Notes: a model not told the origin generated them from the sequence alone. A stretch of 64,000 nt of DNA from JANOBD01 sp031411495 (GCA_031411495.1 JANOBD010000175.1:124001-188000), one strand, 5' to 3'. Counted from the stretch's first letter, positions 33,815-43,374 are shown. Program-made: numbers and translations.

Positions 33815-35215
33815 TCACGACACAGTGTTCGTCGCGATTCTCCAGCGACTTCGAATCCGATGCCAGACGAGTCCGACGACGATCAGGATCGTCCCTGCGA
33901 TCCAGACCTTCATTTCCACAAACCACGCCAGGCTCAGACACGTGAAAAGCCCGACCCACGCGAGCGCCCGCGGATAGCGCCGATGCTGCGGCGCGAGACG
34001 CAGACACGCGAGGTTGGTGAGCGCGTAGTAGATCAGGACGGTGAACGCGCTGAACGACCACGTCGTGCGGACGTCGCCGACCAGAACGAGGAGCGCGATG
34101 ACGAGGCCGCTGAGGATCGTCGCGGGGACGGGCGTGGAGGTCTTCTCGTTCACGCGGGCGAGGACCCGCGGCATGTCGCCCCGCCGCCCCATCGCCAGCC
34201 AGACGCGGCTGAGGCCCAGGATCAGGTTCAGGAGCACGCCGAGCATGGCGGTGACGGCGGCAAGTGAAGCGATCGGGTGTAAATATCGCCAACCGTACGG
34301 CATATGCCCGGCAAGCGCGACGACATTCAACTCGTCCCAAGGCCACCAATCTCGAGCCCGGACGGTTATCCAACCGAGCAAGATGTAGATTGTCGATGTG
34401 ACAGCAAGAGTAACGATGATTGCGCGGGGAATGACGATTTCCGCCCGACGTACTTCCTCACCTAGCGTTGCAATCCGCGCATACCCAGTGAACGCGACAA
34501 AGATTAGCGCACATGCACCCAGAATCTCGTTCGCCCTAAAAGTTGCACTAGGCTTGGTTCCCCATGCCTGATGTACCCAGTCAATAGGTCCTGCATATGC
34601 CACGATCACAGCAAGCAATCCGAACAGGGTCACGGCAACACAAAACAGATTTGGTAAGCCAGCCTTTCGCACACCGAAAAGATTCGCACAGGTGAATCCG
34701 ACGACCAAACTCAAACCCACGCCGACGCGTAATGCGTAGTTGGTACTCAATTCGGTCGCGCGATTGCCGAAAGGCGTTTGAACCAACAGTACATCGGCAA
34801 GCGAATGCACTTCGAATCTGCCAATGTGGAAGTTGAGAGGATGCTCGACGATCTGATCGATCAAGATCGTCATTACCCCCAGCGCCGCCGTCGCCGCGCT
34901 CGCGCTCTTGGCGAGCAGGAACATCCATCCCGCGGTGAACCCGAGCGTCGGATTCAGCACGCGATACCCATACTCGTACGTCCCGCCCGACACCGGATAC
35001 GCGGCCGCGAGCTGCGCGCTGCTCATCGCGTTGCAGTAAGCCAGCAGCCCGGCCAGCACGATCGCCAGCAGCACCCACGGCCCGGCCAATTCCGTTGCGT
35101 GGGCCAGGCTCACGAAGACGCCGGTGCCGAGGATCGAGCCGAGCCCGAGCATGACGGCGCCGAACAGCCCGATCTCGCGGCGAAGGGTGGGATGGGCGTA
35201 ATCGAGCTTGGTCAT
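33815..35215 (-). CDS. APC-superfamily amino acid permease
   Basis: A 466-residue transporter with about twelve helices. The first helix has GLGSILGTGVFVSLAHA, the unwound substrate-binding segment typical of APC proteins. The sixth region has IFVAFTGYARIATLGEEVRR, matching the conserved F(x)GfE-like segment, and LPNLFCVAVTLFGLLAVI is another helix. Expected to exchange or import amino acids or polyamines across the inner membrane. ATG at 35215 (MTKLDYAHPTLRREIG) is chosen; the frame upstream is repeat DNA. Confidence 0.9.
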   Translation of the reverse strand: MTKLDYAHPTLRREIGLFGAVMLGLGSILGTGVFVSLAHATELAGPWVLLAIVLAGLLAYCNAMSSAQLAAAYPVSGGTYEYGYRVLNPTLGFTAGWMFLLAKSASAATAALGVMTILIDQIVEHPLNFHIGRFEVHSLADVLLVQTPFGNRATELSTNYALRVGVGLSLVVGFTCANLFGVRKAGLPNLFCVAVTLFGLLAVIVAYAGPIDWVHQAWGTKPSATFRANEILGACALIFVAFTGYARIATLGEEVRRAEIVIPRAIIVTLAVTSTIYILLGWITVRARDWWPWDELNVVALAGHMPYGWRYLHPIASLAAVTAMLGVLLNLILGLSRVWLAMGRRGDMPRVLARVNEKTSTPVPATILSGLVIALLVLVGDVRTTWSFSAFTVLIYYALTNLACLRLAPQHRRYPRALAWVGLFTCLSLAWFVEMKVWIAGTILIVVGLVWHRIRSRWRIATNTVS

Positions 35216-35240
35216 CGTCGTCCTTGTAATCGAAGACTGT

Positions 35241-35575
35241 CCGCGAAGGCACGCGAAGCAGACGCGAAGGTTTTTCCCACGAAGGCACACGAAGGGCACG
35301 AAGAAGAGTTTGTGAATACAGACACTCAAAAGCCAAGGAGCTATGGCATGATTCCTGTCACCCACGAGAGCATGTTCGCAAAATGTCCGGCGGAATACGC
35401 AAGAAGCCTCCGCTTCTCCGGAGCGCATAGACCTCATCTTCATGCTTCGCGATTGCGCTCTGCATGACGGCACAACTCGCCAATCTCCATCCCCAACCTC
35501 TCTTCTCCGCTTCGTGCCTTTCGTGTGGCTTCGTGGGCAATTCCTCTTCGCGTTCTCTTCGCGCGCCTTCGCGGA
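35241..35575. repeat. Composite CACGAAG-family repeat (copy 2) upstream of folD
   Basis: The left part (35241-35310) has CCGCGAAGGCACGCGAAG, ACGCGAAGG and CACGAAGGCACACGAAGGGC. The right part (35501-35575) has the complements CTTCGTGCCTTTCGTGTGGC and CTCTTCGCGCGCCTTCGCGG. Between them lie about 190 bases without a recognisable gene. The unit fills most of the gap between the divergent permease and folD genes. Confidence 0.75.
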
Positions 35576-35621
35576 TCATGCCCGTCTCGACAAGCGAGCG
35601 GAATCTCTCGATACTCGCCGC

Positions 35622-36488
35622 ATGCCAGCCCAGATCATCGACGGCGTCGCGGCCGCAGCGAAAGTCCGCGAGACCATCAAACAGCGCGTCCTCGCGCTCC
35701 GTGCCGGCAACCATCCCGTCAAGCTCGTCGCCATCCTCGTCGGCACCACGCCGGCCGGCGAGATCTACGCCAACAAGCAGAAGCAGACCTGCGGCGAAGT
35801 CGGCATCGACTACCAGCTCCTCACCCTGCCCAACTCGAGCACATTCGAAGACGTCGCGAAGCACGTGAAGCAGCTCAACAACGACCCGCACGTGACCGGC
35901 ATCATGGTCCACCTGCCGCTGCCGGCCGCGATCGACCCGACGCGGTTGCAGGGCCGGATCGATCCGGTGAAGGATGTCGAAGGCGTCAGCCCGGCGAACA
36001 TCGGCTACGTGGTCTACGGCAAGGAAGTCATCGTGCCGTGTACGGCGCTGGCGGCGATCGAACTGATCCGCTCGACCGGCTATCGGCTCGAAGGCGCGGA
36101 GGCCGTCGTCGTCGGCGCGAGCGCGATCGCAGGCCGGCCCGCGGCCCTTCTGCTCACGCAGGCGGGCGCGACCGTCACCATCTGCCACAAGTACACGCGC
36201 GACCTCAAATCGCACACTCGCCGCGCCGATGTGCTCGTCGTCGCGGCGGGCGTGCCGAACCTGATCGCGGCCGACCACGTCCGCGAAGGCTCGGTGGTGA
36301 TCGACATCGGCATCAACCGCGTCACCACGCTGGACGGCACCACCAAAACCGTCGGCGACGTGAACTTCGAGGATGTGAAGGAAAAGGCCGCGTACGTGAG
36401 CCCCGTTCCCGGCGGCGTCGGACCGATGACGGTCATGATGCTGCTCAACAACGTCGCGCGGGCGGCGGAGTTGATTGCGAAGAAGTGA
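35622..36488 (+). CDS. folD: FolD-type methylenetetrahydrofolate dehydrogenase with altered catalytic residues
   Basis: A 288-residue protein of standard FolD length. The start at 35622 gives MPAQIIDGVAAAAKVRE. Family motifs are clear: the nucleotide-binding loop GASAIAGRPAA, the terminal PVPGGVGPMTVMMLL, and IDIGINR. Standard enzymes interconvert methylene-, methenyl- and 10-formyl-tetrahydrofolate. Here the three active-site positions equivalent to E. coli Lys54, Gln98 and Asp121 are Gln53 (IYANKQKQTCGEVG), His97 (MVHLPLP) and Glu120 (KDVEGVSP). The numbering offset is one throughout, so the alignment is firm. Lysine at that position is needed for the cyclohydrolase step, so this protein may keep only dehydrogenase activity or act on another C1 carrier. 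No fchA-like gene is adjacent. Confidence 0.88.
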   Translation: MPAQIIDGVAAAAKVRETIKQRVLALRAGNHPVKLVAILVGTTPAGEIYANKQKQTCGEVGIDYQLLTLPNSSTFEDVAKHVKQLNNDPHVTGIMVHLPLPAAIDPTRLQGRIDPVKDVEGVSPANIGYVVYGKEVIVPCTALAAIELIRSTGYRLEGAEAVVVGASAIAGRPAALLLTQAGATVTICHKYTRDLKSHTRRADVLVVAAGVPNLIAADHVREGSVVIDIGINRVTTLDGTTKTVGDVNFEDVKEKAAYVSPVPGGVGPMTVMMLLNNVARAAELIAKK

Positions 36489-36651
36489 GCCGGTCGATTA
36501 CTCGGACCCAGTCGGGACGCGGCGCGCCGAAGCATCTGGCCGATCAATCGTCGACCACGCCCGGCAAGGCCAGACCATTCGAAGCATTCGAGCTGGCGTT
36601 TCTCGACGTCTCGCAGATGCCAGGAATGATGGAGTGTGATGCCGTTGGGTC

Positions 36652-38073
36652 ATGGGGTCTCCGAAACGCATGAAACGCCCGCATGATGCCATCCTCCTCC
36701 TTGGCCTGATCGGCCTGCTCTGGTGGCTCTGGAGCATGTACATGGGCACGGCGGCGCTGCACGTCGGCCTGCCGGATTATCTGGGCGAGGTGCTGCCGAT
36801 CTACGGGTTTCGGCGGGCGATATATCTCACGCAGGCCGATACGCTCGTGCGCGCACTCGTGGCGATCGCGGCGTTCCTCATCGGCGCGGGTGCGCTGGCG
36901 CTCGCGAGCGCGAAGCGCCTCCCGGCCGCGCTGCTGCTGGCGATCGGCGTCGTGAGCGTGCTGGGTGTGAACGTGAGCGTCGCGTGCATCGGCCGCGGGC
37001 TGGGCGCGCTCGCGATGCCCTTCACCAAGCCCGCGCTGGAATACATCGGCGATGTGCCGCTCGTCGGCGATGATCCGCTCGGATTCATCCAGCGCTACCC
37101 GACGCTCGGCAGCCAACTCTCGCTGCATGGCGGAACGCATCCGCCGGGCGCGGCGCTCTTCCTTTGGATCGGCGAATCGGCGCTCGAGCGATTCGGATTC
37201 GCCGGCGCGGCGATCACGCCCGAGCGGGCCGCGTGCATCGCGATCGGCTTCACCGCCCTGGGCATCGTCCCCGCGTATTGGCTGGCGCAGATCGTCAGCG
37301 GAACCTCCGCCGCACGGCGGATGCTGCCGTTCTATCTCGCGGCGCCGGGGCTCGTCCTCTTCGGCGCGACATCGATGGACGGCGTGTTCCTGGTCTTTGT
37401 GCTCGCATCACTCGCGGCCGCGTTCAAGGCGATGAAGAGCCGGTCACTCATCCTCTGGCCGCTCGTCGCCGGCGCGGCGCTGTGGCTGGCGACATTTATG
37501 ACCTTCACCTCCCTCTGGACGCCGGTGTTGATGGCGTGCTGCGTCGCGATCGCCGCGCTGCGCAGCGGTAAGCTGGCGGGGCAAATGCTGGTCCGGTGTG
37601 TGCTCACGGCAATCGCGTTTGTGTTCTGCCAGGCGATCGCACAACTCGTTCTTCACTACGATTTGCTCGCGACGGTGCACGCCGCGATGGATCACGATCG
37701 GCACGTGGTCGGCCGATCGGGGTACGAGTCGCTGCGCATCTGGTTTGACCTTTCGCTGGGCAACGCGTTCGCGTTCCTGATCGGGAGCGGGCTGGCGACG
37801 ACGGCGCTGTTCGCGCTGGCGCTGGTTCGTGCCGTGCGCTCGCCGCGTCGATCGCGATCGCGGTTCGTGCTGTCGCTGGCAGCGGCGCTGCTGTTGCTGA
37901 GCGTTTCGACGCTCTTCACGATGGAGACCGACCGCGTCTGGCTCGCGATCAAGCCGGCGATGCTCATCGTGACCGTGTCGGCGGTCCGCGACCGGATGAC
38001 CGGGGTTCTCGCTCTGTGCGCATTGTTCCTCCAGACGATGCTGATCGAGCTGAACGTCTACACCTACTGGTAG
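36652..38073 (+). CDS. GT-C-like polytopic membrane protein, tandem paralogue 1
   Basis: A 473-residue protein with about eleven helices. Start is 36652 or 36670 (MKRPHDAILL); neither has a strong ribosome-binding site. It shares with the next gene the loop GGTHPPGAALFLWIG (HPPG motif), LVLFGATSMDG, a GYESL turn, STLFTMETDRVWL and a C-terminus ending YTYW. The HPPG loop after an early periplasmic segment and the helix number suggest a GT-C-type glycosyltransferase or lipid-linked sugar enzyme, but there is no clear acidic metal-binding pair as in GT39, so this is tentative. The two genes sit 78 bases apart and probably arose by duplication. Confidence 0.75.
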   Translation: MGSPKRMKRPHDAILLLGLIGLLWWLWSMYMGTAALHVGLPDYLGEVLPIYGFRRAIYLTQADTLVRALVAIAAFLIGAGALALASAKRLPAALLLAIGVVSVLGVNVSVACIGRGLGALAMPFTKPALEYIGDVPLVGDDPLGFIQRYPTLGSQLSLHGGTHPPGAALFLWIGESALERFGFAGAAITPERAACIAIGFTALGIVPAYWLAQIVSGTSAARRMLPFYLAAPGLVLFGATSMDGVFLVFVLASLAAAFKAMKSRSLILWPLVAGAALWLATFMTFTSLWTPVLMACCVAIAALRSGKLAGQMLVRCVLTAIAFVFCQAIAQLVLHYDLLATVHAAMDHDRHVVGRSGYESLRIWFDLSLGNAFAFLIGSGLATTALFALALVRAVRSPRRSRSRFVLSLAAALLLLSVSTLFTMETDRVWLAIKPAMLIVTVSAVRDRMTGVLALCALFLQTMLIELNVYTYW

Positions 38074-38151
38074 ATCGAGCGGCCGGGGCGAACGTCGAGC
38101 CAACGCCAATGTTTTCCCCATCGGCGTGACTTCGGACACAATGCTCCGCCG

Positions 38152-39537
38152 ATGAAGCTGCGGCTCTTTCGGGTTTTCCTGTTCGTTCTGGCGTTCGTCG
38201 CGCTCGCGTACGCGTGGGGCGTGTACGAGTCGTGTCCCATCCTCAATCGGTGGTTCCGCCGGGATTTCTTCGATGCGAGGCCGATCTACGCGATGATGCA
38301 GACGATCGACCTGAGCGAGCGCGAGGTGGCGTCCCGGTTCTTCGTGGCGATTGCGATTTGTCTCGTCGGCGTGGGATTGAGCGTGGTGGCGGCGCTGCGC
38401 CGCTGGCGGGCTTGGATCTGCATGTTGATCGCGATCCCCGCGTGCATCGCGATCAACGCGAGCGTGGCGCAGATCCGCATGGGCCACTACTCGCTCGTGA
38501 AACCGTTCCTGCGGACCGAGTTGGAGTACTACGGCGACATCGACCGGGTGAACGATGCGCCGGCGCTGTTCATCAGCTCCTACGCGGCGCTGAGCCCCAC
38601 GCTGGCGCTCCACCCCGGCACGCACCCGCCGGGCGGCGTACTGTTCCTGTGGCTCGGCTCGAAACTGTTCGGCAGCGGCGTCGATGCGGCGGTGTGGTGG
38701 TCGATTTCGTTCGGCTCGCTCGGCGTGCTTTGCACCTACTGGCTCGCGGTCCAGGTAATCGGCTCGGCGCGGGCGCGGCGCGCGATCCCGCTCGCGCTGC
38801 TCGCCCCCAATCTCGTGCTGTTTGGCGCGACGTCGATGGACATCGTCTTCTTCGCGTTCGGCTCGGCCGCGCTGGCGGCGATGTTCTGGGCGATGAAACG
38901 CCTCTCGGTGACGCGCGTGCTCGTCGCCGGCGCGCTCTTCTGGATGGCGGCGTTCATGACGTTCGCGGTCGTGACCTTGCCGATCGTGGCGGGCACGTTC
39001 GCGCTCGTCTCGATCGCGACTCACCGCCGCCGCGGTCTGAAAATGCTCGGCCGGCTCGCCCTGGTGGGACTGGCGTTCGTCTTCTTCCAGTCGCTCGCCC
39101 AGCTCCTGCTCGGCTACGACTTGTTTCAGGTCAAGGATGCCGCGATGCAGCGCGACTTCGATGGCGTGCGCATGACCGGCTACGAGTCGCTTGATCTCTG
39201 GTGGACGGTGTCGCTGGCGAACCTCGGCGCGTTCGTGTTCGGCTCCGGCGTCGCGCTCTCGGCGGCGGTGATCGCCGGCGCGCTCGCAATCCCGCTGGAT
39301 CGCGCGCGGCTGCGCCTGCCGGCGAATCGCCTGGCGCTATCGCTGCCGATCGCACTCGTACTCCTATCCGGCTCGACGCTCTTCACCTTCGAGACCGAGC
39401 GCGTCTGGCTCAGCGCCGTTCCCGCACTGATCTGCGTGACGGCGGGCATCCGCGGATGGATGATCTGGTGGCTGGCGTTGCCGCTGCTGATGCTGCAGAC
39501 ATTCCTGACCGAGTGCACGCTTTACACCTACTGGTAA
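38152..39537 (+). CDS. GT-C-like polytopic membrane protein, tandem paralogue 2
   Basis: A 461-residue protein, similar in length and order of motifs to its upstream neighbour: LHPGTHPPGGVLFLWLG, LVLFGATSMDI, MTGYESLDLWW, STLFTFETERVWL and the terminal YTYW. The N-terminal part (MKLRLFRVFLFVLAFVALAY) differs more, consistent with divergence of substrate-facing loops. About eleven helices are expected. Likely co-transcribed with paralogue 1 and, 17 bases after its stop, with the OppA-like lipoprotein gene. Function unknown; a role in surface glycan or lipid modification is inferred only from topology. Confidence 0.75.
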   Translation: MKLRLFRVFLFVLAFVALAYAWGVYESCPILNRWFRRDFFDARPIYAMMQTIDLSEREVASRFFVAIAICLVGVGLSVVAALRRWRAWICMLIAIPACIAINASVAQIRMGHYSLVKPFLRTELEYYGDIDRVNDAPALFISSYAALSPTLALHPGTHPPGGVLFLWLGSKLFGSGVDAAVWWSISFGSLGVLCTYWLAVQVIGSARARRAIPLALLAPNLVLFGATSMDIVFFAFGSAALAAMFWAMKRLSVTRVLVAGALFWMAAFMTFAVVTLPIVAGTFALVSIATHRRRGLKMLGRLALVGLAFVFFQSLAQLLLGYDLFQVKDAAMQRDFDGVRMTGYESLDLWWTVSLANLGAFVFGSGVALSAAVIAGALAIPLDRARLRLPANRLALSLPIALVLLSGSTLFTFETERVWLSAVPALICVTAGIRGWMIWWLALPLLMLQTFLTECTLYTYW

Positions 39538-39554
39538 CCGATCCGGAGCGCGAG

Positions 39555-41207
39555 ATGAGTTTCACATTGCCGTCGCGTGTCGCCTGTGCCCTGCTCGCGC
39601 TCCTGCCGCTTCTGGGATCGTGCGACCGCTCGACCGCCGCGAAGGACGATCCGGCCACATTCCGGTTCATCAACCGCGGCGACGTGATCACGCTCGACTT
39701 GAACCAGATGGCGTACTTCCAGGATTTTCGCGTCACCTACGCCATCCGCGAAGGCCTGTACTCCTACGGCCCCGACGGTTTCAGCGCCGAGCCCGCGCTG
39801 GCGCAGGAAGCGAAAGTGAGCGACGACAAGCTCACCTGGACGTTCACGCTGCGCGAGGCGAAGTGGAGCAATGGCGATCCGATTGTCGCGAACGACTTCG
39901 TCTTCTCGATCAAGACGATGCTCGATACGCCCGGCGACTGCACGTACATGCTCTACTGCATCCGAAACGCGCGGGAATATGAGTCCGGGTCGGCGAAGCT
40001 TGAAGACGTCGGCGTCCGCGCGATCGACGATAAGACGCTGCAGCTCACGCTCGAAAACCCCACGCCCTACCTGCCGCAGTTGCTCGCGTTTCCGCCGTTC
40101 TATCCACGGCACGAGAAGAGCATGGCGAAGTTTGCGGAGAAGGATGCAAAGGGAAGGAATTACTACCGCGCCGAATACACGCGCCCGGAGAACGTCGTCA
40201 CCAACGGCCCGTTCGTGCTCAAGGATTGGAAGCCCGGCGAGAAGCTGCGCTTCGAGCGGAACGAGAATTACTGGGACCGGGATAACGTGAAATGCCCCGC
40301 CGCCGAAATGATCGTCAACAACGAGCCGCAGAGCACGTTCCTCCAGTATGAGCGCGGGAATGTGGATTTCATCGTGGCGGTGCCGCCGGAGACGGCCGTC
40401 TCGCTGCGCTCCAGCGGACGTGCCGACCTCCACGCCACGCCGGCTTTCGCGACGACGTATCTCTCGCTCAACTGCGCCGCGAAAGTGCCCGGCGAACTCG
40501 GCGAGACGCCCAACCCGCTGGCCGATGTGCGGGTCCGCCGTGCGCTGGCGATGACGGTGAACAAAACCCAGCTCGTGAAGACCCTTACACGGCTCGATGA
40601 GCCGGTGGCGAACTCGTTCGTACCACAGCGATTCTTCAAGGACTTCAAGACGCAAACCGCGCCCGACTACGATGTCGAGGCCGCGAAAAAGCTGCTCGCC
40701 GATGCCGGCTTTCCCGGCGGCGCGAACTTTCCGACCCTCACCATCGCCTTCAACGGCACCAACAACACCCGCAAGGCGATGGCCGAGATGTTCGCGTACG
40801 ACTGGAAGCAGAATCTTGGCATCAGCGTCGAACTCCGCGCCGCCGACGACAAGTCGTTCGACGCGGCCGTCACGCAGAAGCAGTACACGATCGCCACCAG
40901 CGCGTGGATGGGCGATTATGTCGATCCTTCGACCTTCCTCGATCGCTTCACCTCGGCAAGCCTCGGCAACAACAGCAACTGGTCGAACGCCGATTACGAT
41001 GCGCTCATGGCCAAGGCCAGGAGTGAACCCGACATCGCGAAGCGCCAGGCGCTGCTTGAAGCGGCATCATCGATCCTCAACACCGAGCTGCCGCTCATCC
41101 CGCTGTACCACTACAACAACATCTGCCTCTTCCGCGACAGTGTCCACGGCATCACGCCGAACGCGAAGAACACGTTTCTGATGAAGCGGATTTGGGTAGA
41201 ACGGTGA
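39555..41207 (+). CDS. Oligopeptide ABC transporter substrate-binding lipoprotein (family 5)
   Basis: A 550-residue protein. The ATG at 39555 opens a lipoprotein signal (ACALLALLPLLGSC), so it should be tethered on the outer face of the inner membrane. The mature part has the SBP_bac_5 pattern: ALAQEAKVSDDKLTWTFTLR, WSNGDPIVANDFVFSIKTML and GPFVLKDWKPGEKLRFERN, as in OppA and DppA. It would present peptides to OppBC permeases and OppDF ATPases, but none is encoded in the window, making it an orphan receptor. Spacing of 17 bases from the membrane paralogue suggests co-transcription. Followed by a TGTCATCC-family repeat. Confidence 0.9.
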   Translation: MSFTLPSRVACALLALLPLLGSCDRSTAAKDDPATFRFINRGDVITLDLNQMAYFQDFRVTYAIREGLYSYGPDGFSAEPALAQEAKVSDDKLTWTFTLREAKWSNGDPIVANDFVFSIKTMLDTPGDCTYMLYCIRNAREYESGSAKLEDVGVRAIDDKTLQLTLENPTPYLPQLLAFPPFYPRHEKSMAKFAEKDAKGRNYYRAEYTRPENVVTNGPFVLKDWKPGEKLRFERNENYWDRDNVKCPAAEMIVNNEPQSTFLQYERGNVDFIVAVPPETAVSLRSSGRADLHATPAFATTYLSLNCAAKVPGELGETPNPLADVRVRRALAMTVNKTQLVKTLTRLDEPVANSFVPQRFFKDFKTQTAPDYDVEAAKKLLADAGFPGGANFPTLTIAFNGTNNTRKAMAEMFAYDWKQNLGISVELRAADDKSFDAAVTQKQYTIATSAWMGDYVDPSTFLDRFTSASLGNNSNWSNADYDALMAKARSEPDIAKRQALLEAASSILNTELPLIPLYHYNNICLFRDSVHGITPNAKNTFLMKRIWVER

Positions 41208-41229
41208 GGAAACTGTGACCCCAAAAACC

Positions 41230-41289
41230 TGTCATCCCGAACGAGCCTGCGCAGAGGGCAAGCCCTACGCTTGGCTCCTTTGGATGACA
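41230..41289. repeat. Palindromic repeat, TGTCATCC family (copy 4)
   Basis: TGTCATCCCGAACGAGCC at the left and GGCTCCTTTGGATGACA at the right form the outer arms. It lies between the convergent OppA-like and antiporter genes. Confidence 0.75.
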
Positions 41290-41299
41290 TAAAATGCAT

Positions 41300-42901
41300 T
41301 TACGCATGCGCATGTTTCTGCCCGCGCAGCCTGACCTCCGCGATGTCCAGTTCGACCTGAATGTGACGGAGCACTTCATCCGCGATCAGCCCGTCATCGC
41401 GCAGCTTGATTAAAACCAGTCGCTCAGCCTCCAGCGCTTCGAGTTCGACGTCGATCGTCGAGTCGCACGGGTCGGCCAGTTCCAGGTCGTTCGATTCGTT
41501 CAGCCGGTTGTTGAAACGCTGCACGCGGAACTCGTATCCCTCGCGCACCTCGGCGATCAGGCTCGGCGGGGCTTCACCGATCAGTTCCATCGCCTCGAGC
41601 CGGGCGAGCGCTGCGAATGCCAGCTCTCGCCGCGCGAGGGCCTCCTCGCGCTCATCCAGATCGTCGTGCTTGAAGCCCAGCGCCTTGATCAGGAACGGCA
41701 GCGTCAACCCCTGTCCGACCAGCGTGATCAGGATCATGCCGAAGGTGATGAAGATGATCGGGTCGCGGTGCGGGAACTGCTCCGGCGAGAGCGGCAGCGC
41801 GATCGCCGCCGCGAGCGAGACGATGCCGCGCATTCCCGCCCAGCTGATGAGGGTGAGCGAGCGGAACTGCAGCGTCGACTGCGTGTCGGTCACATGTCGG
41901 TCGATCGGCTTGCGCAGCAGTGCCAGCACGAACACCCACGCGAATCGTACGCCGATCGTCACGCACGCGATCACCCCGGTATAGAACGAGAGCTGCGCGA
42001 TCGTCAGGTTCGTATGCTCGCGGATGTTGGAGATGATCGAAGGCAGTTGCAGCCCGATGAGGATGAAGACGATGCCGTTGAGCAGGAAGACCAGCGCCTC
42101 CCATACGGCGGTAAGGCGCATCCGCTGGTCGGAGCCGATGATTCGCGGCAGCGCCCGGCCAACGAACAGGCCCGCCACCACGGCCGAGAGCACGCCGCTG
42201 ACGTGGCACCACTCCGCCGGCAGATACGCGATGTAAGGCGAGAGCAGCGAGAGGAGCGTGTCGACGGTGTTGTCTTTAAGGCGGTTCCGCAGCCAGGCGA
42301 CGCCGAGCCCCGCCACCGACCCGATCCCGATGCCGCCGATGACGACAATCACGAACTGACCCGAGGCGTGCGCCAGCGAGAATCCCCCGTGCGTGACGGC
42401 CATGATCGCCAGCGAATAGACGACCAGCGCGCTCGCATCGTTCACCAGCGATTCGCCTTCGAGGATTGTGACGATGCGCTTGGGGATCTTCAGCCGCTGC
42501 ATGATGCTGGTGGCGGCGATCGCGTCCGGCGGGCTCACGATCGCGCCCAGCGCGAACGCCGCCGGCCAGATCATCCCGACCAGTTCGTGCGCGACCCACG
42601 CGACGGACAACGTCGTGACCAGCACCAGACCGATCGCCAGCAGAAGGATGGGCGAAAGATTGGCGCGAAAATCCCGCCAGCTGGTGAGGAACGCCGCGTA
42701 ATACAGCAGCGGCGGCAGGAAGAGCAGGAAGACCAGGTCGGGTCGGAGCGGGACCGGCGGCAACGGCGCGAGCGCGATCAGCAGCCCGCCGAGCACCAGG
42801 AGGATCGGGTAGGGCACACGAACAATGGATGCGAGCCAGACCAGCGCCGTCACGCCGACGAGCAGGCCGATGATAATTTCCGCGGTGATGGCGTTGGGCA
42901 T
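41300..42901 (-). CDS. CPA1-family Na+/H+ antiporter
   Basis: A 533-residue transporter with about twelve helices and a cytosolic C-terminal region of about 110 residues. The ion-binding segment reads GAIVSPPDAIAATSI and the next conserved helix GESLVNDASALV, where the Asp of the ND motif is the expected cation/proton carrier. The terminal domain is acidic and helical (ELEALEAERLVLIKLRDDG). Exchanges cytosolic Na+ for external H+, or K+ in some members, for pH and salt homeostasis. ATG at 42901 (MPNAITAEIIIGLL) begins directly before helix one. It converges with the OppA-like gene. Confidence 0.92.
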   Translation of the reverse strand: MPNAITAEIIIGLLVGVTALVWLASIVRVPYPILLVLGGLLIALAPLPPVPLRPDLVFLLFLPPLLYYAAFLTSWRDFRANLSPILLLAIGLVLVTTLSVAWVAHELVGMIWPAAFALGAIVSPPDAIAATSIMQRLKIPKRIVTILEGESLVNDASALVVYSLAIMAVTHGGFSLAHASGQFVIVVIGGIGIGSVAGLGVAWLRNRLKDNTVDTLLSLLSPYIAYLPAEWCHVSGVLSAVVAGLFVGRALPRIIGSDQRMRLTAVWEALVFLLNGIVFILIGLQLPSIISNIREHTNLTIAQLSFYTGVIACVTIGVRFAWVFVLALLRKPIDRHVTDTQSTLQFRSLTLISWAGMRGIVSLAAAIALPLSPEQFPHRDPIIFITFGMILITLVGQGLTLPFLIKALGFKHDDLDEREEALARRELAFAALARLEAMELIGEAPPSLIAEVREGYEFRVQRFNNRLNESNDLELADPCDSTIDVELEALEAERLVLIKLRDDGLIADEVLRHIQVELDIAEVRLRGQKHAHA

Positions 42902-43191
42902 GAGTTCGAGCGAATCCTAGGCAGATGCGTGGTGCTTGCTACTGCCTAGATCGGCCAACGGGATCGATCTGTGCAGTCGGTCAAGTGCCGAGAATGTCGC
43001 AGCGGGCGGTGTCGCTTCAAACGATTCATCCATTCGGGTGTCCTTTGCCGATAAGGGCGATGTCCGGCGAGGTGTACCTGCTTGTGGAACAGCGGGCCGT
43101 CGGACGGAGGCAAGGCTCGGAAGTCACACCGACTTGAGGCGAGCCATTTTGCGCGTCGGACGCGTTGGCGCGGCGCGGCAGGGAGATGCGT

Positions 43192-43374
43192 ATGCAGTCC
43201 CGTTTTCGCATCGCGCGGCAGGTGCCGGACTTCTTCCGCGCGCCGCTGCCCAGTCGCTTTTTTCACGCGCTGCATTCGCGACGCTCGATCGCGGTTGCGG
43301 TCCGATGCCTCGAACTCTTCCTGCTGGCCGGCATCCTGCTGGCGTTCGCCGCGGGAATGGTCCGGCTGCGCTGA
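43192..43374 (+). CDS. Small single-helix membrane protein (tentative)
   Basis: A 60-residue candidate. AGGGAG lies 6 bases before the ATG at 43192, a better ribosome-binding site than most in this window; the ATG at 43186 is less well placed. The C-terminus has one hydrophobic segment (LELFLLAGILLAFAAGMV) ending in a basic residue. The N-terminal half is Arg-rich. No family is recognised. It could be spurious, since GC-rich DNA makes such frames common. Confidence 0.35.
   Translation: MQSRFRIARQVPDFFRAPLPSRFFHALHSRRSIAVAVRCLELFLLAGILLAFAAGMVRLR

Noticed and set aside
36489..36651. Another TGTCATCC-family repeat before the first membrane paralogue
   Set aside because: It contains CCGAAGCATCTGG and GAGCTGGCG-like blocks, but the outer arms are not recognisable.
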